A DNA stretch of 64,000 bases from Streptococcus marmotae (GCF_001623565.1 NZ_CP015196.1:2129501-2193500), one strand, 5' to 3'; numbered from the stretch's first letter, positions 24,815 to 32,094 are shown. Program-made: numbers and translations. Notes: generated from the sequence alone by a model not told the origin.

Positions 24815-25409
24815 CTTCCACCTCCTCCGCAAACTGCCAAGCCCACTCAAAATCTTGCTTAATTTCGGCTTCGGTGAGCTGATTGCTACAGTTCATTTTC
24901 CATGTTTTCGACATGGATTGCTTGATACACACTTTCCCTTCTTTGCGACCTAACACTATGCTGTATTCATCAATATTCGGGTCTGGTATCTCGACTGTAT
25001 ACAACTTCTCCTGCTCAACCTCAACTGCATCTAAACCATTTACAATCAACGTTGCAAGAGCAAACTCTCTCTGACGATTCGTCTTATCATCATTGTCATA
25101 TAGCCAAGTTTGTAGTTCTTCAGCTTTGTCAAAATCATTTTCAAACTCATAACTATATAAACCGCTGAACCATTCATCAAAACCAGATAATTCGTCTTTA
25201 TATTGCTCATAATAATCTACAGCTACTTGTGACACTTTCACTTTCTGTGGTTCATCGGGTTCAAGGTGTTCCGTCGCACAAGTAATTATCGCTCCTTTAT
25301 CAGTTTCGACTTCTGAAAATTGGCAACCACCGTATCCCTCAAAGTTGCGAACAACTACACCCCGAGTGATAACTCTGTCCCCTGTTTTAATCACTTCTTG
25401 TTTATTCAT
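24804..25409 (-). CDS. DUF1642 phage protein (first copy)
   Basis: The 201-residue protein has an N-terminal beta domain (MNKQEVIKTGDRVITRGVVV) and a DUF1642 body (PQKVKVSQVAVDYYEQYKDE; NRQREFALATLIVNGL; EQEKLYTVEIPD). DUF1642 proteins are typical early genes of streptococcal phages, function unknown. The next gene upstream is a second divergent DUF1642 protein. Confidence 0.8.
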   Translation of the reverse strand: MNKQEVIKTGDRVITRGVVVRNFEGYGGCQFSEVETDKGAIITCATEHLEPDEPQKVKVSQVAVDYYEQYKDELSGFDEWFSGLYSYEFENDFDKAEELQTWLYDNDDKTNRQREFALATLIVNGLDAVEVEQEKLYTVEIPDPNIDEYSIVLGRKEGKVCIKQSMSKTWKMNCSNQLTEAEIKQDFEWAWQFAEEVEGDL

Positions 25410-25992
25410 CTACTTCTACCTCCACTGCAAACTCTCTATAATGCTCTGGAATTTCTTCAAGTGTAAACTCCTGAATCAGGATACTGTCCCTTGCACAAGC
25501 GAAAAAACTATCTGAATGGTTCTCGCCTTTTGATAAATACTGCTGACCGTTTGCAGAAACCAATCCCTCAAGTGGTACCCGATATTTCTTCTCCTGCTCA
25601 ATCTCATAACCATCAAGCCAAGCACGAGCTAAAATGTCTCCTGTTCTTGTAGGATTGTGAACAAACCATTTAAGAATGTCTTCTGGAACTAGGTTGTCAT
25701 GGATTCGCCCCATTACTCCATAAAGATTGTAGATTATTTTACATTCTTCAATCCAATCCGCCACAAATTGCGGAATTTTCACTTTCTGTAGTTCGTCAGT
25801 CACTAGTTCAAGCTGTTCTTCATCATAACTCCACGTAGAACCATCTTCAAAACATACGTAACAATAAGGTACTTTTCTATTTACAACAATACCAATCCCA
25901 TTCTGATACTGCATCATTTGCCCTAACCAGCGGTCAGGTCGTTCCTCTTGTGGTAATACTCTCACTTTATCTCCAAATTTAAATTGTTTCAT
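25402..25992 (-). CDS. DUF1642 phage protein (second copy)
   Basis: From MKQFKFGDKVRVLPQEERPD, with GGAGA upstream, the 196-residue protein has a KOW/SH3-like N-terminal part (GDKVRVLP...GIGIVVNRKVPYCYVCFEDG) and a DUF1642 C-terminal half (KVKIPQFVADWIEECK; ARAWLDGYEIEQEKKYRVPL). It overlaps the DUF3310 gene by 14 bp. Confidence 0.8.
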   Translation of the reverse strand: MKQFKFGDKVRVLPQEERPDRWLGQMMQYQNGIGIVVNRKVPYCYVCFEDGSTWSYDEEQLELVTDELQKVKIPQFVADWIEECKIIYNLYGVMGRIHDNLVPEDILKWFVHNPTRTGDILARAWLDGYEIEQEKKYRVPLEGLVSANGQQYLSKGENHSDSFFACARDSILIQEFTLEEIPEHYREFAVEVEVDE

Positions 25993-26221
25993 CTGTTTTC
26001 TCCATCTCCCCAATCAACCAATCCAGATGTTGCCGAGCCTTTTTCAAGTCCTCAACCCCATTTTTCATCTGAAACCGCAATAAATACTTGATGACATTGC
26101 CCCAACAATAGGCTGCCTTCCCAGCTAAATCACCGATAAAATTATCGACAACGCTCATGGCTTCAAGCCCGTATTTCCCGTGGTAGTGTTGGGGTTTTGT
26201 TATATTATCAAATTGTTTCAT
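25979..26221 (-). CDS. DUF3310 protein
   Basis: The 80-residue protein begins MKQFDNITKPQHYHGKYGLE and continues YCWGNVIKYLLRFQMKNGVEDLKKARQHLDWL in pieces typical of DUF3310 (PxHYxxG...GNxxKYxxRxxxKNGxEDLxKAxxYL). DUF3310 proteins have been linked to nucleotide metabolism in phages, but the role is unproven. Confidence 0.88.
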   Translation of the reverse strand: MKQFDNITKPQHYHGKYGLEAMSVVDNFIGDLAGKAAYCWGNVIKYLLRFQMKNGVEDLKKARQHLDWLIGEMEKTDETI

Positions 26222-26551
26222 CTCGCTCTCCACTTCCTGCTCTGCTTCCGTCTGTCCAGTTTTAACCGATCAGACCCATGATGTACATCAATGATCAGTT
26301 GCGTCAGGTAAAGATTACTACGCTTCAAGCGCTCAATCGTCTCCTCATCCTTTTTCATGTCAAGGTAACAACGACGTCTCTCATCTTCAAGAAAATCATT
26401 TTTCTCTTGTAACTTCTTGTTTTCATCCTCCAAATAACGAATATACCCCCAATGTTTTTTCTAAAGCCCGCACACCACTGACATCAATCGTCGCATCCGT
26501 AAGATCTGATGAACTTGTAATTTTTATCCCTGTGAAAATTCCTTTTGACAT
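26218..26551 (-). pseudogene. Coiled-coil phage protein split by a G-run frameshift
   Basis: An ATG at 26551 with AGGAGGTAGAG upstream opens a frame (MSKGIFTGIKITSSSDLTDA, then SGVRALEKTLGVYSLF) that stops at 26423. The overlapping frame carries the natural continuation GYIRYLEDENKKLQEKND and a coiled coil to 26218, but has no start of its own except a weak TTG at 26433. Removing one G from the GGGGG run near 26452 joins the two into one protein of about 110 residues. The lesion could be a real indel, slippage or sequencing error. Confidence 0.65.
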
Positions 26552-26560
26552 CTCTACCTC

Positions 26561-26983
26561 CTAAAACGGAAAATCATCTTCTGACACATCCACTGGACTA
26601 GCTGGTCCAAAGTGTGGTGCATGTTGTTCCATCGAAGCCTGATTTGCCGCCTTATTTTCTTTCGACTTGCTTTCTAGCAACTGAAAACTATCCGCAATCA
26701 CTTCTGTCACATAGACACGTTGCCCCTGCTGATTTTCATAGTTCCGTGTCTGAATCCGACCCGTGACTCCAATTAAAGCCCCCTTCTTAGCCCAATTGGC
26801 CAAATTCTCAGCCTGCTGCCGCCAGATGACGCAATTGACAAAATCCGCCTCTCGCTCGCCATTCTGATTCTTGAAATTGCGATTCACCGCAAGCGTAAAT
26901 GTCGCAACCGCTTGATTGGACTGAGTGTAGCTCAACTCCGCATCTCTCGTCATCCGACCAACTAAAACTACGTTGTTAATCAT
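26561..26983 (-). CDS. ssb: Single-stranded DNA-binding protein
   Basis: The 140-residue SSB begins [20 protein letters not shown] and includes the OB-fold core ([40 protein letters not shown]) and the acidic C-terminal tip DVSEDDFPF used to recruit replication partners. The ATG two codons into the longest frame is better spaced from AGGAG. It serves phage replication. Confidence 0.95.
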   Translation of the reverse strand: MINNVVLVGRMTRDAELSYTQSNQAVATFTLAVNRNFKNQNGEREADFVNCVIWRQQAENLANWAKKGALIGVTGRIQTRNYENQQGQRVYVTEVIADSFQLLESKSKENKAANQASMEQHAPHFGPASPVDVSEDDFPF

Positions 26984-27182
26984 CTTCATTCTCCTGTTCT
27001 AAAATCCATCTTGCTAAACTGACTGCTTCTCCCCGTGGTAAATCAAAAACCGTACGTATGCCCTCCCCACTTTCGTCAATTTGCAAATCATCATCTGATA
27101 AAAACAATATATCGTCTAAAAATATGGCTATACATCTCTCTTTGAGAAAATGCCTCCGTCCATGCCATATGCCGCTACTCAT
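26976..27182 (-). CDS. Phage hypothetical protein, acidic
   Basis: The 68-residue protein ([20 protein letters not shown]...) has a C-terminal segment [19 protein letters not shown] resembling the end of several small phage early proteins. It overlaps neighbours on both sides by 8 bp. Function unknown. Confidence 0.55.
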   Translation of the reverse strand: MSSGIWHGRRHFLKERCIAIFLDDILFLSDDDLQIDESGEGIRTVFDLPRGEAVSLARWILEQENEDD

Positions 27183-27348
27183 CGTTCACATACCTGCTTT
27201 CTTTTATCTCTCGAGCCATTCTCTCCAGCTCATCTTTAAATTCCTGATCAGATAAAGACATCAATCTGACCTTCTCCGACATGCGCAAATGACAATCATT
27301 AGCCCATGACCACGACTGCATCGCAAACAATTTATCCAGTCCGCTCAA
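27175..27348 (-). CDS. Phage hypothetical protein, TTG start
   Basis: The TTG at 27348 has GAGGAGG 6 bp upstream and gives 57 residues (LSGLDKLFAMQSWSWANDCH..., then LSDQEFKDELERMAREI). It overlaps the previous gene by 17 bp. The frame extends further upstream without a ribosome site. Function unknown. Confidence 0.5.
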   Translation of the reverse strand: MSGLDKLFAMQSWSWANDCHLRMSEKVRLMSLSDQEFKDELERMAREIKESRYVNDE

Positions 27349-27544
27349 GACCTTCCTCCTCAATCGGATAAAAATTCCCATAGGCCACCAATGCCCTTGA
27401 TACCATAATCGCAACAGCCCTAGAAGCAAACTTCATCGCTTTTCGAGGTTCTTCGCAATAAGACAAGTCAATCCCAGTACACTTAAACTCTGCATGATGC
27501 AGATAAGGCTTATCCTGCCTCATACCATGTTTTAAAATAAACAC
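27332..27544 (-). CDS. Phage hypothetical protein
   Basis: The 70-residue protein (MFILKHGMRQDKPYLHHAEF...) directly follows the replisome organiser with no gap. No known motif is evident. Consistent start, coupling and length support a real gene. Confidence 0.55.
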   Translation of the reverse strand: MFILKHGMRQDKPYLHHAEFKCTGIDLSYCEEPRKAMKFASRAVAIMVSRALVAYGNFYPIEEEGLERTG

Positions 27545-28417
27545 CTAGGTATCTCCTTTCTCCATCTCCGCCAGTTCATCAAATAGTGCTCTCATCTTCG
27601 CCTGACCCTCCGCGGTCTGCTCTGTCTTGATTGGATTGTTGCTCCACTCTGGCACATTCGTTTTTGGACTTTTAGCAGACGGGCTGATGGTTTGATTCAG
27701 ATACTTGTCAAAGTTACTCTCTCGAAAAAGCGTAGAGGGTTGCAAATATTTCTCCCACTCCGTCCCTTTCCAGTCAGCAACCTTGTTATCAATGACTTTT
27801 TTGAAATCCTCTAGAGTATAGCCTTCCTTCCAACGAGCCTGTATCAGCTTTTTGGTATTATTGCTAGTGGCACGATAGTTTTTATTGACAGCAGAATTAA
27901 GATAAGCAATGATGTCCTGAAAAGGACATTTATTATTTATATCTTCTTCTTTATCTTTATCTTTCTCTTTATCTAGTGCGTTACCATGCGTTACTGTAAC
28001 GTTACATGTAACGTTACCATTTGCCAGCATTTTTTGACGTTCTCTATGCAGTGCCACCCTCTTACGAGTGCTTTCCCTAACCTTATCCATCCCATCAATA
28101 TTTTGATGTTTCTCCCAATTTGGAATGGTAATCGCATTATTGATAATCTCAATCATTCCAAACTGCTCAAACGTAGACAAAGCCAATTTTACCGTGTTAA
28201 ACGGACGCCTGAAAATGGTTGTAAGCATTTCATCTGTATAGTGCACCCTGTCATTCATCAACAGCACTCCGCTGTAATTCTGCTTCCCAGCTAGCGTAAG
28301 CAATTTGAACCAAATGACAAGAATCGTATCCGCTTCTGGCAATGATTCGATCAGCAGAATTTTTTCATCATCAAAAATATCCGTCACAATTTTAATCCAC
28401 TTGATTTCACTAGCCAT
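27545..28417 (-). CDS. Phage replisome organiser, DnaD-like
   Basis: The 290-residue protein has an N-terminal phage replisome organiser winged helix (about 1-125: MASEIKWIKIVTDIFDDEKI, then FNTVKLALSTFEQFGMIEI), a variable acidic linker, and a C-terminal DnaB2/DnaD-like helical region (about 170-245, KLIQARWKEGYTLEDFKKVI). It should open the phage origin and load helicase. The linker DNA contains clustered GTTAC repeats (27977-28017), a likely origin. Confidence 0.85.
   Translation of the reverse strand: MASEIKWIKIVTDIFDDEKILLIESLPEADTILVIWFKLLTLAGKQNYSGVLLMNDRVHYTDEMLTTIFRRPFNTVKLALSTFEQFGMIEIINNAITIPNWEKHQNIDGMDKVRESTRKRVALHRERQKMLANGNVTCNVTVTHGNALDKEKDKDKEEDINNKCPFQDIIAYLNSAVNKNYRATSNNTKKLIQARWKEGYTLEDFKKVIDNKVADWKGTEWEKYLQPSTLFRESNFDKYLNQTISPSAKSPKTNVPEWSNNPIKTEQTAEGQAKMRALFDELAEMEKGDT
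27977..28017. other. Candidate phage replication origin (GTTAC iterons)
   Basis: Inside the replisome organiser gene, GCGTTAC occurs twice and is followed by two GTAACGTTAC palindromes separated by AT. This is six GTTAC/GTAAC units in about 40 bp, encoding a repetitive NVTCNVTVTHGNA linker. Origins of theta-replicating phages often lie in the middle of the initiator gene as such iterons. Confidence 0.5.
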
Positions 28418-28425
28418 ACACCCTC

Positions 28426-28671
28426 CTATCCAAAGTCAATCCCTTGCCAGCTACTGAGTGATTGACGCGCTCTTTCTCGCTTCTCTGCCTGATAAGCAGT
28501 AAGAACAGCCAAAGCGTACTCCTCTTTCTCACGCTGTATACGCAGATACTCCTGATGCCTCTTACGTGCTCTCTCCTCACGGATCATATCCTTGAGCGCT
28601 TCAAACATATACAGCACAAGCAAGAGCGCCGCAACACTGATTCCTCCTAGCAATTCACTAAGCATACTCAT
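28426..28671 (-). CDS. Small membrane protein with basic helix
   Basis: The 81-residue protein has one N-terminal membrane segment (about 10-27, GGISVAALLLVLYMFEAL) and a long charged helix. It overlaps the upstream gene by 14 bp. Function unknown. Confidence 0.6.
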   Translation of the reverse strand: MSMLSELLGGISVAALLLVLYMFEALKDMIREERARKRHQEYLRIQREKEEYALAVLTAYQAEKRERARQSLSSWQGIDFG

Positions 28672-28888
28672 CCGCCTTTCTCATCTCCTCAAATACCTGA
28701 AGCGTCTTTCTCAAACGATGATTCTCATGCATCACTTCGTTGTACAACTCTTGATACAAGATAGCCTCCTCGTGCTTTTCCTGCGCAATCTGCTTCCACC
28801 GCTTATCATCTGTTGAAACGATGGTTGGTTGTTCTTCTTCAACCGCATCCAATCCAAAATAATTCTTTAATTTTTCAGTAAATGTCAT
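28658..28888 (-). CDS. Phage coiled-coil protein
   Basis: The 76-residue charged protein (MTFTEKLKNYFGLDAVEEEQ...) is predicted mostly helical with a heptad pattern in the second half. It shares one base with the upstream stop. Function unknown. Confidence 0.6.
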   Translation of the reverse strand: MTFTEKLKNYFGLDAVEEEQPTIVSTDDKRWKQIAQEKHEEAILYQELYNEVMHENHRLRKTLQVFEEMRKADEYA

Positions 28889-29172
28889 TATTTCCCCTTA
28901 CTATTCTGTCTCAAAAATCGGTTAACATCCGCCAAGTCATAAAGGTATTTACCACCTTTCGTCTTTTGCATGTAGCGAAATTTCTTCTGGTCACGCCAGT
29001 TTTCCAAAGTAGAACGCCCCCAGCCAGTTTTCTTTTGTAATTCGTCTATTGTTACCCACACTGTTTCATGGCTAACCTCTTTTTTGGCTTGTCTGTATGC
29101 TTCCTTGTGCAACTCTACAAACTCCCTAAAAAGCTCATCCTTAAATGATTGTCCAAAAATTTCTGCAATCAT
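28888..29172 (-). CDS. Excisionase-like HTH protein
   Basis: The 94-residue protein has a MerR/Xis-type winged HTH in its C-terminal half (about 42-90: VWVTIDELQKKTGWGRSTLE, then KYLYDLADVNRFLRQN). Such proteins act as excisionases or small regulators. Its place in the early lytic operon fits either. Confidence 0.72.
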   Translation of the reverse strand: MIAEIFGQSFKDELFREFVELHKEAYRQAKKEVSHETVWVTIDELQKKTGWGRSTLENWRDQKKFRYMQKTKGGKYLYDLADVNRFLRQNSKGK

Positions 29173-29196
29173 CTTGAAACTCCCTTCTTTTCATGT

Positions 29197-29246
29197 TATA
29201 ATCAAGTAAATATGTTTTTTTGAGCCTGATTGCCGTCAGGCTTTTT
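29197..29246 (+). ncRNA. Second very short plus-strand transcription unit
   Basis: An extended -10 (TGTTATAAT, hexamer 29197-29202) is followed by the hairpin AGCCTGA-TTGCCG-TCAGGCT and TTTTT, predicting an RNA of about 38 nt. It is antisense to the intergenic leader between the 52-aa gene and the excisionase-like gene, with the same design as 23239-23293. Confidence 0.35.
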
Positions 29247-29394
29247 CTAGTTGCTTTCTTACGTCTCCTAACGCAAGTATCGTCTCCCATGCTGTCAAAC
29301 CGACCAGACTGTCGATAAAGACACTGCTGAGACGATGATATTTCCTCTGCCAGTTATTAACTAGCAAACGTTGCTTGTAATCTAGTTCAGTCAT
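29236..29394 (-). CDS. Small phage protein, 52 aa
   Basis: An ATG at 29394, with GGAGTG upstream and overlapping the previous stop (ATGACTGA), opens a 52-codon frame beginning MTELDYKQRLLVNNWQRKYH and ending VRKQLEKA. The predicted product is helical and basic. Function unknown; position and ribosome site support it. Confidence 0.6.
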   Translation of the reverse strand: MTELDYKQRLLVNNWQRKYHRLSSVFIDSLVGLTAWETILALGDVRKQLEKA

Positions 29395-29611
29395 AATCAC
29401 TCCTAGGTTTTATTATTTGATTTAATGAGCGTTGCCGAATATTCTCTCGGATAATTCTCTCTAACGCTCCTATTTCTTTGATATTAGCATATGTATCCCA
29501 TACACTTGATATAGCTTCCTGATAAGTCTCGGAATGAGCTAGAATATCTTCGATCAACTGTTCAAAATGTTTTTCGATAATTCCTGCTATCGTTTTTTTC
29601 TTATTTTCCAT
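29387..29611 (-). CDS. Phage hypothetical helical protein
   Basis: The 74-residue helical protein (MENKKKTIAGIIEKHFEQLI...) follows the antirepressor by 12 bp with GGAATAC upstream. No known family recognised. Confidence 0.58.
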   Translation of the reverse strand: MENKKKTIAGIIEKHFEQLIEDILAHSETYQEAISSVWDTYANIKEIGALERIIRENIRQRSLNQIIKPRSDYD

Positions 29612-29623
29612 GTGTATTCCTTT

Positions 29624-30349
29624 CTACACCACTGCTATATCACGGCTCAAAAACTTCTCGATAAAGTAAGTCTGACCCTTACCAGTCATCTTAGTTGTCT
29701 TACTGATACGAATGCTGCCGTTCGGCTCATGATGAGTGCGCTCTTTGACTTCAAACAGCTTCATATCCATACTTCGTTGCGTTGGCATATTGTAGCTTTC
29801 GCCCTTTTTGCGCATCAAGAAGCCATTGTCACGTAGCCAAGCAAACAACCGATTCTGTCCGATATTATAACCATTCTGTCGCAATATTTTCGCAAAATCC
29901 CCAATCAGAATAGATGTATCACTAGCTTCTACTGCCTCTGCAAACAGCACTTTTGGTCTATCTGCTTCAATCTGCGCTTCTAGCTGATGGACTTTCTTGT
30001 CTGCCATGAGTAAGGCTCTTGCCATGATTTTTTCCGGACTATTGAAATCCTTTTCTACTTGGATAAAATACTGGCGAACCCGCTTACCTTTTTCGGTACG
30101 TTGGATCATGGCGATTTCTTTAGCCATATCTAATTTGATGATGTGATCAACCTTATTGTGTCCGCCTCGTCCTGTTTGCTTCACAAAATTGTTAAGCAAA
30201 AAATCTTGATTTTCGGTAAAGCCATACTCTACCATTCTGTCAAACCACATTGAATAGGGTGTTTTAACGCCTAGAACCTCATGCAACTGCCGACCAGACA
30301 CAACTGGTTCTTGTTGCTCGTTTAAGTTAATATTTATAAGCTCTGTCAC
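29624..30349 (-). CDS. Phage antirepressor, AntA plus KilAC domains
   Basis: The GTG start has GGAGGA upstream and overlaps an ATGTGA context. Residues about 10-110 form an AntA/AntB domain (VSGRQLHEVLGVKTPYSMWF; EYGFTENQDFLLNN). Residues about 125-240 form a KilAC domain (FAEAVEASDTSILIGDFAKI; NGYNIGQNRLFAWLRDNGFL). Such proteins counter the CI repressor or modulate host functions at induction. The protein is 241 residues and complete. Confidence 0.9.
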   Translation of the reverse strand: MTELININLNEQQEPVVSGRQLHEVLGVKTPYSMWFDRMVEYGFTENQDFLLNNFVKQTGRGGHNKVDHIIKLDMAKEIAMIQRTEKGKRVRQYFIQVEKDFNSPEKIMARALLMADKKVHQLEAQIEADRPKVLFAEAVEASDTSILIGDFAKILRQNGYNIGQNRLFAWLRDNGFLMRKKGESYNMPTQRSMDMKLFEVKERTHHEPNGSIRISKTTKMTGKGQTYFIEKFLSRDIAVV

Positions 30350-30350
30350 A

Positions 30351-30413
30351 TCAGTCCTCCAATCTTATCCAGCCATCATCAAGCTGAATCCATTTTTTAT
30401 GTCGCTGACTCAT
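30351..30413 (-). CDS. Putative 20-aa phage peptide
   Basis: An ATG at 30413 with GGGGGAAG 5-6 bp upstream opens a 20-codon frame rich in Trp, Lys and Asp (MSQRHKKWIQLDDGWIR...), stopping at the antirepressor ribosome site. It may be a leader peptide coupling translation of the antirepressor. Short length makes it tentative. Confidence 0.4.
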   Translation of the reverse strand: MSQRHKKWIQLDDGWIRLED

Positions 30414-30427
30414 TTTTACTTCCCCCT

Positions 30428-30625
30428 CTAACTATCAGTAGCCGTTATGACATTTTCAACCACTTCCGTTTGTTTTCGTATAACCTTCAAATCTTTGGTA
30501 GCACAATACCGAAGCATAACACTTGCCGCCTCACTGATTTTCAAATCATATTTGATAGCAAAATCAACAACAAATTCATACGCATCGCCCTCAAGCCTGA
30601 TGACCTTTTCTGCAATATTTTTCAT
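30428..30625 (-). CDS. Phage hypothetical protein, early region
   Basis: The 65-residue protein (MKNIAEKVIRLEGDAYEFVV...) is helical with a possible ribbon/helix DNA-binding-like ISEAASVMLRYC segment. It overlaps the end of the upstream XRE gene by 35 bp. Function unknown. Confidence 0.55.
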   Translation of the reverse strand: MKNIAEKVIRLEGDAYEFVVDFAIKYDLKISEAASVMLRYCATKDLKVIRKQTEVVENVITATDS

Positions 30626-30848
30626 CTCTTACTCTCTTTCCAATGTAAGTCGTAGCTTTTTGTTTTCTAAATTCGTCCAAACTGACATCTAACGCTTCAG
30701 CGATTTTCACCATATTGTCATAATAAATGCGTTTACTCCGACCAGCTTTCAAATCAATCAATACATTCTGATTGATACCAGCTTTCTTACTAACGGCATA
30801 CATCGTCATACCTTTTTCATCCATAATTCGCTTGATTCTCTGCCACAT
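30591..30848 (-). CDS. XRE-family regulator, early region
   Basis: Starting at MWQRIKRIMDEKGMTMYAVS, with AGGAGGAAG upstream, the 85-residue protein is a single HTH_3 domain (SKKAGINQNVLIDLKAGRSK, IAEALDVSLDEF). It resembles Cro-type repressors and may regulate the early genes. Confidence 0.8.
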   Translation of the reverse strand: MWQRIKRIMDEKGMTMYAVSKKAGINQNVLIDLKAGRSKRIYYDNMVKIAEALDVSLDEFRKQKATTYIGKRVRDEKYCRKGHQA

Positions 30849-30867
30849 AACACTTCCTCCTAGACGC

Positions 30868-31008
30868 CTATACAATAATTTTAGGCGCTTTCAACTCTAC
30901 GCCGTTAGCATTTGCGGTAACTGTAGTATTACCTACACAGGTAATAACGTCCTGAACTTGCTTTTTAGCAGGTTCTTTTTTGCTATAGGGATATTTATTA
31001 GGTCTCAT
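30868..31008 (-). CDS. Small phage protein, 46 aa
   Basis: The ATG at 31008 has GGAGAG upstream and gives 46 residues: a basic N-terminus (MRPNKYPYSKKEPAKKQ) and a beta-rich C-terminus. A longer frame upstream starts in the middle of the RHH gene and lacks a ribosome site. Function unknown. Confidence 0.55.
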   Translation of the reverse strand: MRPNKYPYSKKEPAKKQVQDVITCVGNTTVTANANGVELKAPKIIV

Positions 31009-31024
31009 CTCCATCTCTCCTTTC

Positions 31025-31153
31025 CTACTCCCTCTCCAGCTTCTCCACCACCGCCAAGCGAACAAAAGCCGACATGGACAAGCCCAAACGCTTGCATCGC
31101 TCTTCTAGTCGCTCTTTTAGAGGCGGTGACAACTGAACGTGTATAAACTTCAT
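31025..31153 (-). CDS. Ribbon-helix-helix protein, 42 aa
   Basis: An ATG at 31153 with GGAGTAAACC upstream opens a 42-codon frame: MKFIHVQLSPPLKERLEERC then KRLGLSMSAFVRLAVVEKLE. This is a clear Arc/CopG-type ribbon-helix-helix (strand, then two helices around GLSMSAFVR). It probably regulates early transcription as a dimer. Confidence 0.75.
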   Translation of the reverse strand: MKFIHVQLSPPLKERLEERCKRLGLSMSAFVRLAVVEKLERE

Positions 31154-31189
31154 GGTTTACTCCTTTTTTCTTACTGCAAATCCCCCTTG

Positions 31190-31198
31190 TGATACAAT
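31190..31198 (+). promoter_or_regulatory. Extended -10 promoter of the 48-aa basic protein
   Basis: TGATACAAT (TGnTACAAT) lies about 32 bp before the plus-strand ATG at 31230. No convincing -35 is seen, which the TGn motif can compensate. Confidence 0.55.
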
Positions 31199-31229
31199 AG
31201 CCTTATCAACATCGAAAGGAGGAATACTT

Positions 31230-31376
31230 ATGGCAAAGAACACCAAACAAACTTCTGCTAAAGTCGCTCGTCAAGCAAGCAAAGCCTTACGAGATGGACG
31301 TTCATCTGCCAGAACAAAATCTATCGCTGGAAGCGCCTTATCACAGGCCAAAGGCAAATCCTCAAAACGTAAGTAA
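31230..31376 (+). CDS. Conserved small basic protein, 48 aa, transcribed against the lytic operon
   Basis: The ATG has AAAGGAGGAA upstream. The product (MAKNTKQTSAKVARQASKAL..., then SIAGSALSQAKG) is a very basic Lys/Ser/Ala-rich protein of a family seen in many streptococcal chromosomes and mobile elements. The unit has its own promoter and terminator and faces the early minus-strand genes, so it could be expressed in the lysogen. Function unknown; nucleic acid binding is likely from composition. Confidence 0.75.
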   Translation: MAKNTKQTSAKVARQASKALRDGRSSARTKSIAGSALSQAKGKSSKRK

Positions 31377-31538
31377 AATAATATAGTTTTTGTTCAAGAT
31401 ATAACTCTTCCCGTCTTCTATGACTTCTATCATATCATCATCCGGGAAGAGTTTTTTGACATCCTCAGACAGTTCCCTTAACTCGCCATTCGCAAAAGAA
31501 ATGCCTTCATCTATCGTTACAATTCCACTAAACTTCAT
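31362..31538 (-). CDS. Small phage protein, 58 aa
   Basis: An ATG at 31538 with AAAGGAGGATGCT upstream opens a 58-codon frame beginning MKFSGIVTIDEGISFANGEL, then acidic FPDDDMIEVIEDGKSYI. Its end overlaps the end of the plus-strand 48-aa gene by 15 bp. Function unknown; the strong ribosome site supports it. Confidence 0.6.
   Translation of the reverse strand: MKFSGIVTIDEGISFANGELRELSEDVKKLFPDDDMIEVIEDGKSYILNKNYIILLTF
31403..31458 (+). terminator. Terminator of the 48-aa gene, inside an opposing gene
   Basis: AACTCTTCCCG (31403-31413) and CGGGAAGAGTT (31443-31453) form an 11-bp stem followed by TTTTTT on the plus strand. It lies within the opposing 58-aa coding frame. Confidence 0.6.
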
Positions 31539-31638
31539 AGCATCCTCCTTTCTACCCTTAGGTGTTAAATCTCTTGAAGAATGTCAAGAGATTTTATACA
31601 AGTATTGTATAAAGTTTGACTATTTTTGACTATTTTTC

Positions 31639-31657
31639 ATATCTCATTTTGAGATAT
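31639..31657. promoter_or_regulatory. Putative CI/Cro operator (distal)
   Basis: A palindrome ATATCTC-ATTTT-GAGATAT matches the operator in the PL promoter at 32554-32574. It lies just after the end of the 75-aa HTH gene, ahead of the next early genes, so the repressor may also act on or loop to this site. Confidence 0.6.
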
Positions 31658-31665
31658 ATGTTTTT

Positions 31666-31893
31666 TTAGAAAAACAGTTCATTCTCTGGTATTTTAAAAT
31701 ACTGAGAAATCACTGCTATTTCGTAATCTTTAAAAGGAGCTTCCCCTTTTTCTTTTAGCTCATATTGTCTACGGTTTTTCAATCCGATTAAATCAGCCAT
31801 AAAAGTTGTCGTCAATTCTCGCGAAAGACGCTCCTGTCGCAACTTGACCTTGGGAACTAAAAATTTTTCTTTGACGGTCTCCTTTTTGTTCAA
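31666..31893 (-). CDS. Small HTH (Cro-like) regulator
   Basis: A TTG start with GTGAGG upstream gives 75 residues (LNKKETVKEKFLVPKVKLRQ). The HTH segment ELTTTFMADLIGLKNRRQYE resembles XRE regulators, and the tail QYFKIPENELFF is typical of that family. Position next to the immunity region suggests a Cro-like role. Confidence 0.65.
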   Translation of the reverse strand: MNKKETVKEKFLVPKVKLRQERLSRELTTTFMADLIGLKNRRQYELKEKGEAPFKDYEIAVISQYFKIPENELFF

Positions 31894-31921
31894 TAAACCT
31901 CACTCCTTTCTTTTCCAGATA

Positions 31922-31930
31922 TGGTATAAT
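31922..31930 (+). promoter_or_regulatory. Toxin mRNA promoter of the type I module (extended -10)
   Basis: TGGTATAAT (hexamer 31925-31930) places transcription start near 31937, immediately before the first direct repeat of the Fst/par-like module. Confidence 0.6.
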
Positions 31931-31933
31931 ACA

Positions 31934-31992
31934 GTTGGCACTAACGATACCGCCTTGGAAAGGAGGTATAGAAAATGTTGCTAACATTTCTC
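31934..31992. repeat. Direct repeats DRa and DRb, toxin mRNA copies
   Basis: GTTGGCAC (31934-31941) and GCTAACATTTCTC (31980-31992) are repeated at 32133-32140 and 32146-32158. In the par module such repeats give the antisense RNA its pairing sites on the toxin mRNA; DRb here covers codons 2-6. Confidence 0.75.
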
Positions 31993-32079
31993 ATCATTCT
32001 TGCAACAGCTATCTTTGACAGTATTGTCAGTTGGATAGTTAACCGTTTACTAGATCGGTTTGTTGACAAAGATAACTAG
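31975..32079 (+). CDS. Fst/par-like type I toxin peptide, 34 aa
   Basis: The ATG at 31975 has AAAGGAGG 7-8 bp upstream. The 34-residue peptide has one N-terminal membrane helix (MLLTFLIILATAIFDSIVSW) and a charged tail ending DRFVDKDN, the layout of Fst-family toxins. Its mRNA begins with a repeat (GTTGGCAC) and carries a second (GCTAACATTTCTC) over the first codons. Both repeats recur in a small converging RNA that shares the terminator. This matches the plasmid pAD1 par design, where the antisense RNA blocks toxin translation and ensures maintenance. Confidence 0.72.
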   Translation: MLLTFLIILATAIFDSIVSWIVNRLLDRFVDKDN

Positions 32080-32094
32080 TGCTATCTAGTACAG

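Noticed and set aside
31793..31987. 64-codon minus-strand frame across the Fst-like toxin start
   Set aside because: It overlaps the Cro-like gene and the toxin on the opposite strand and has no family resemblance or ribosome site.
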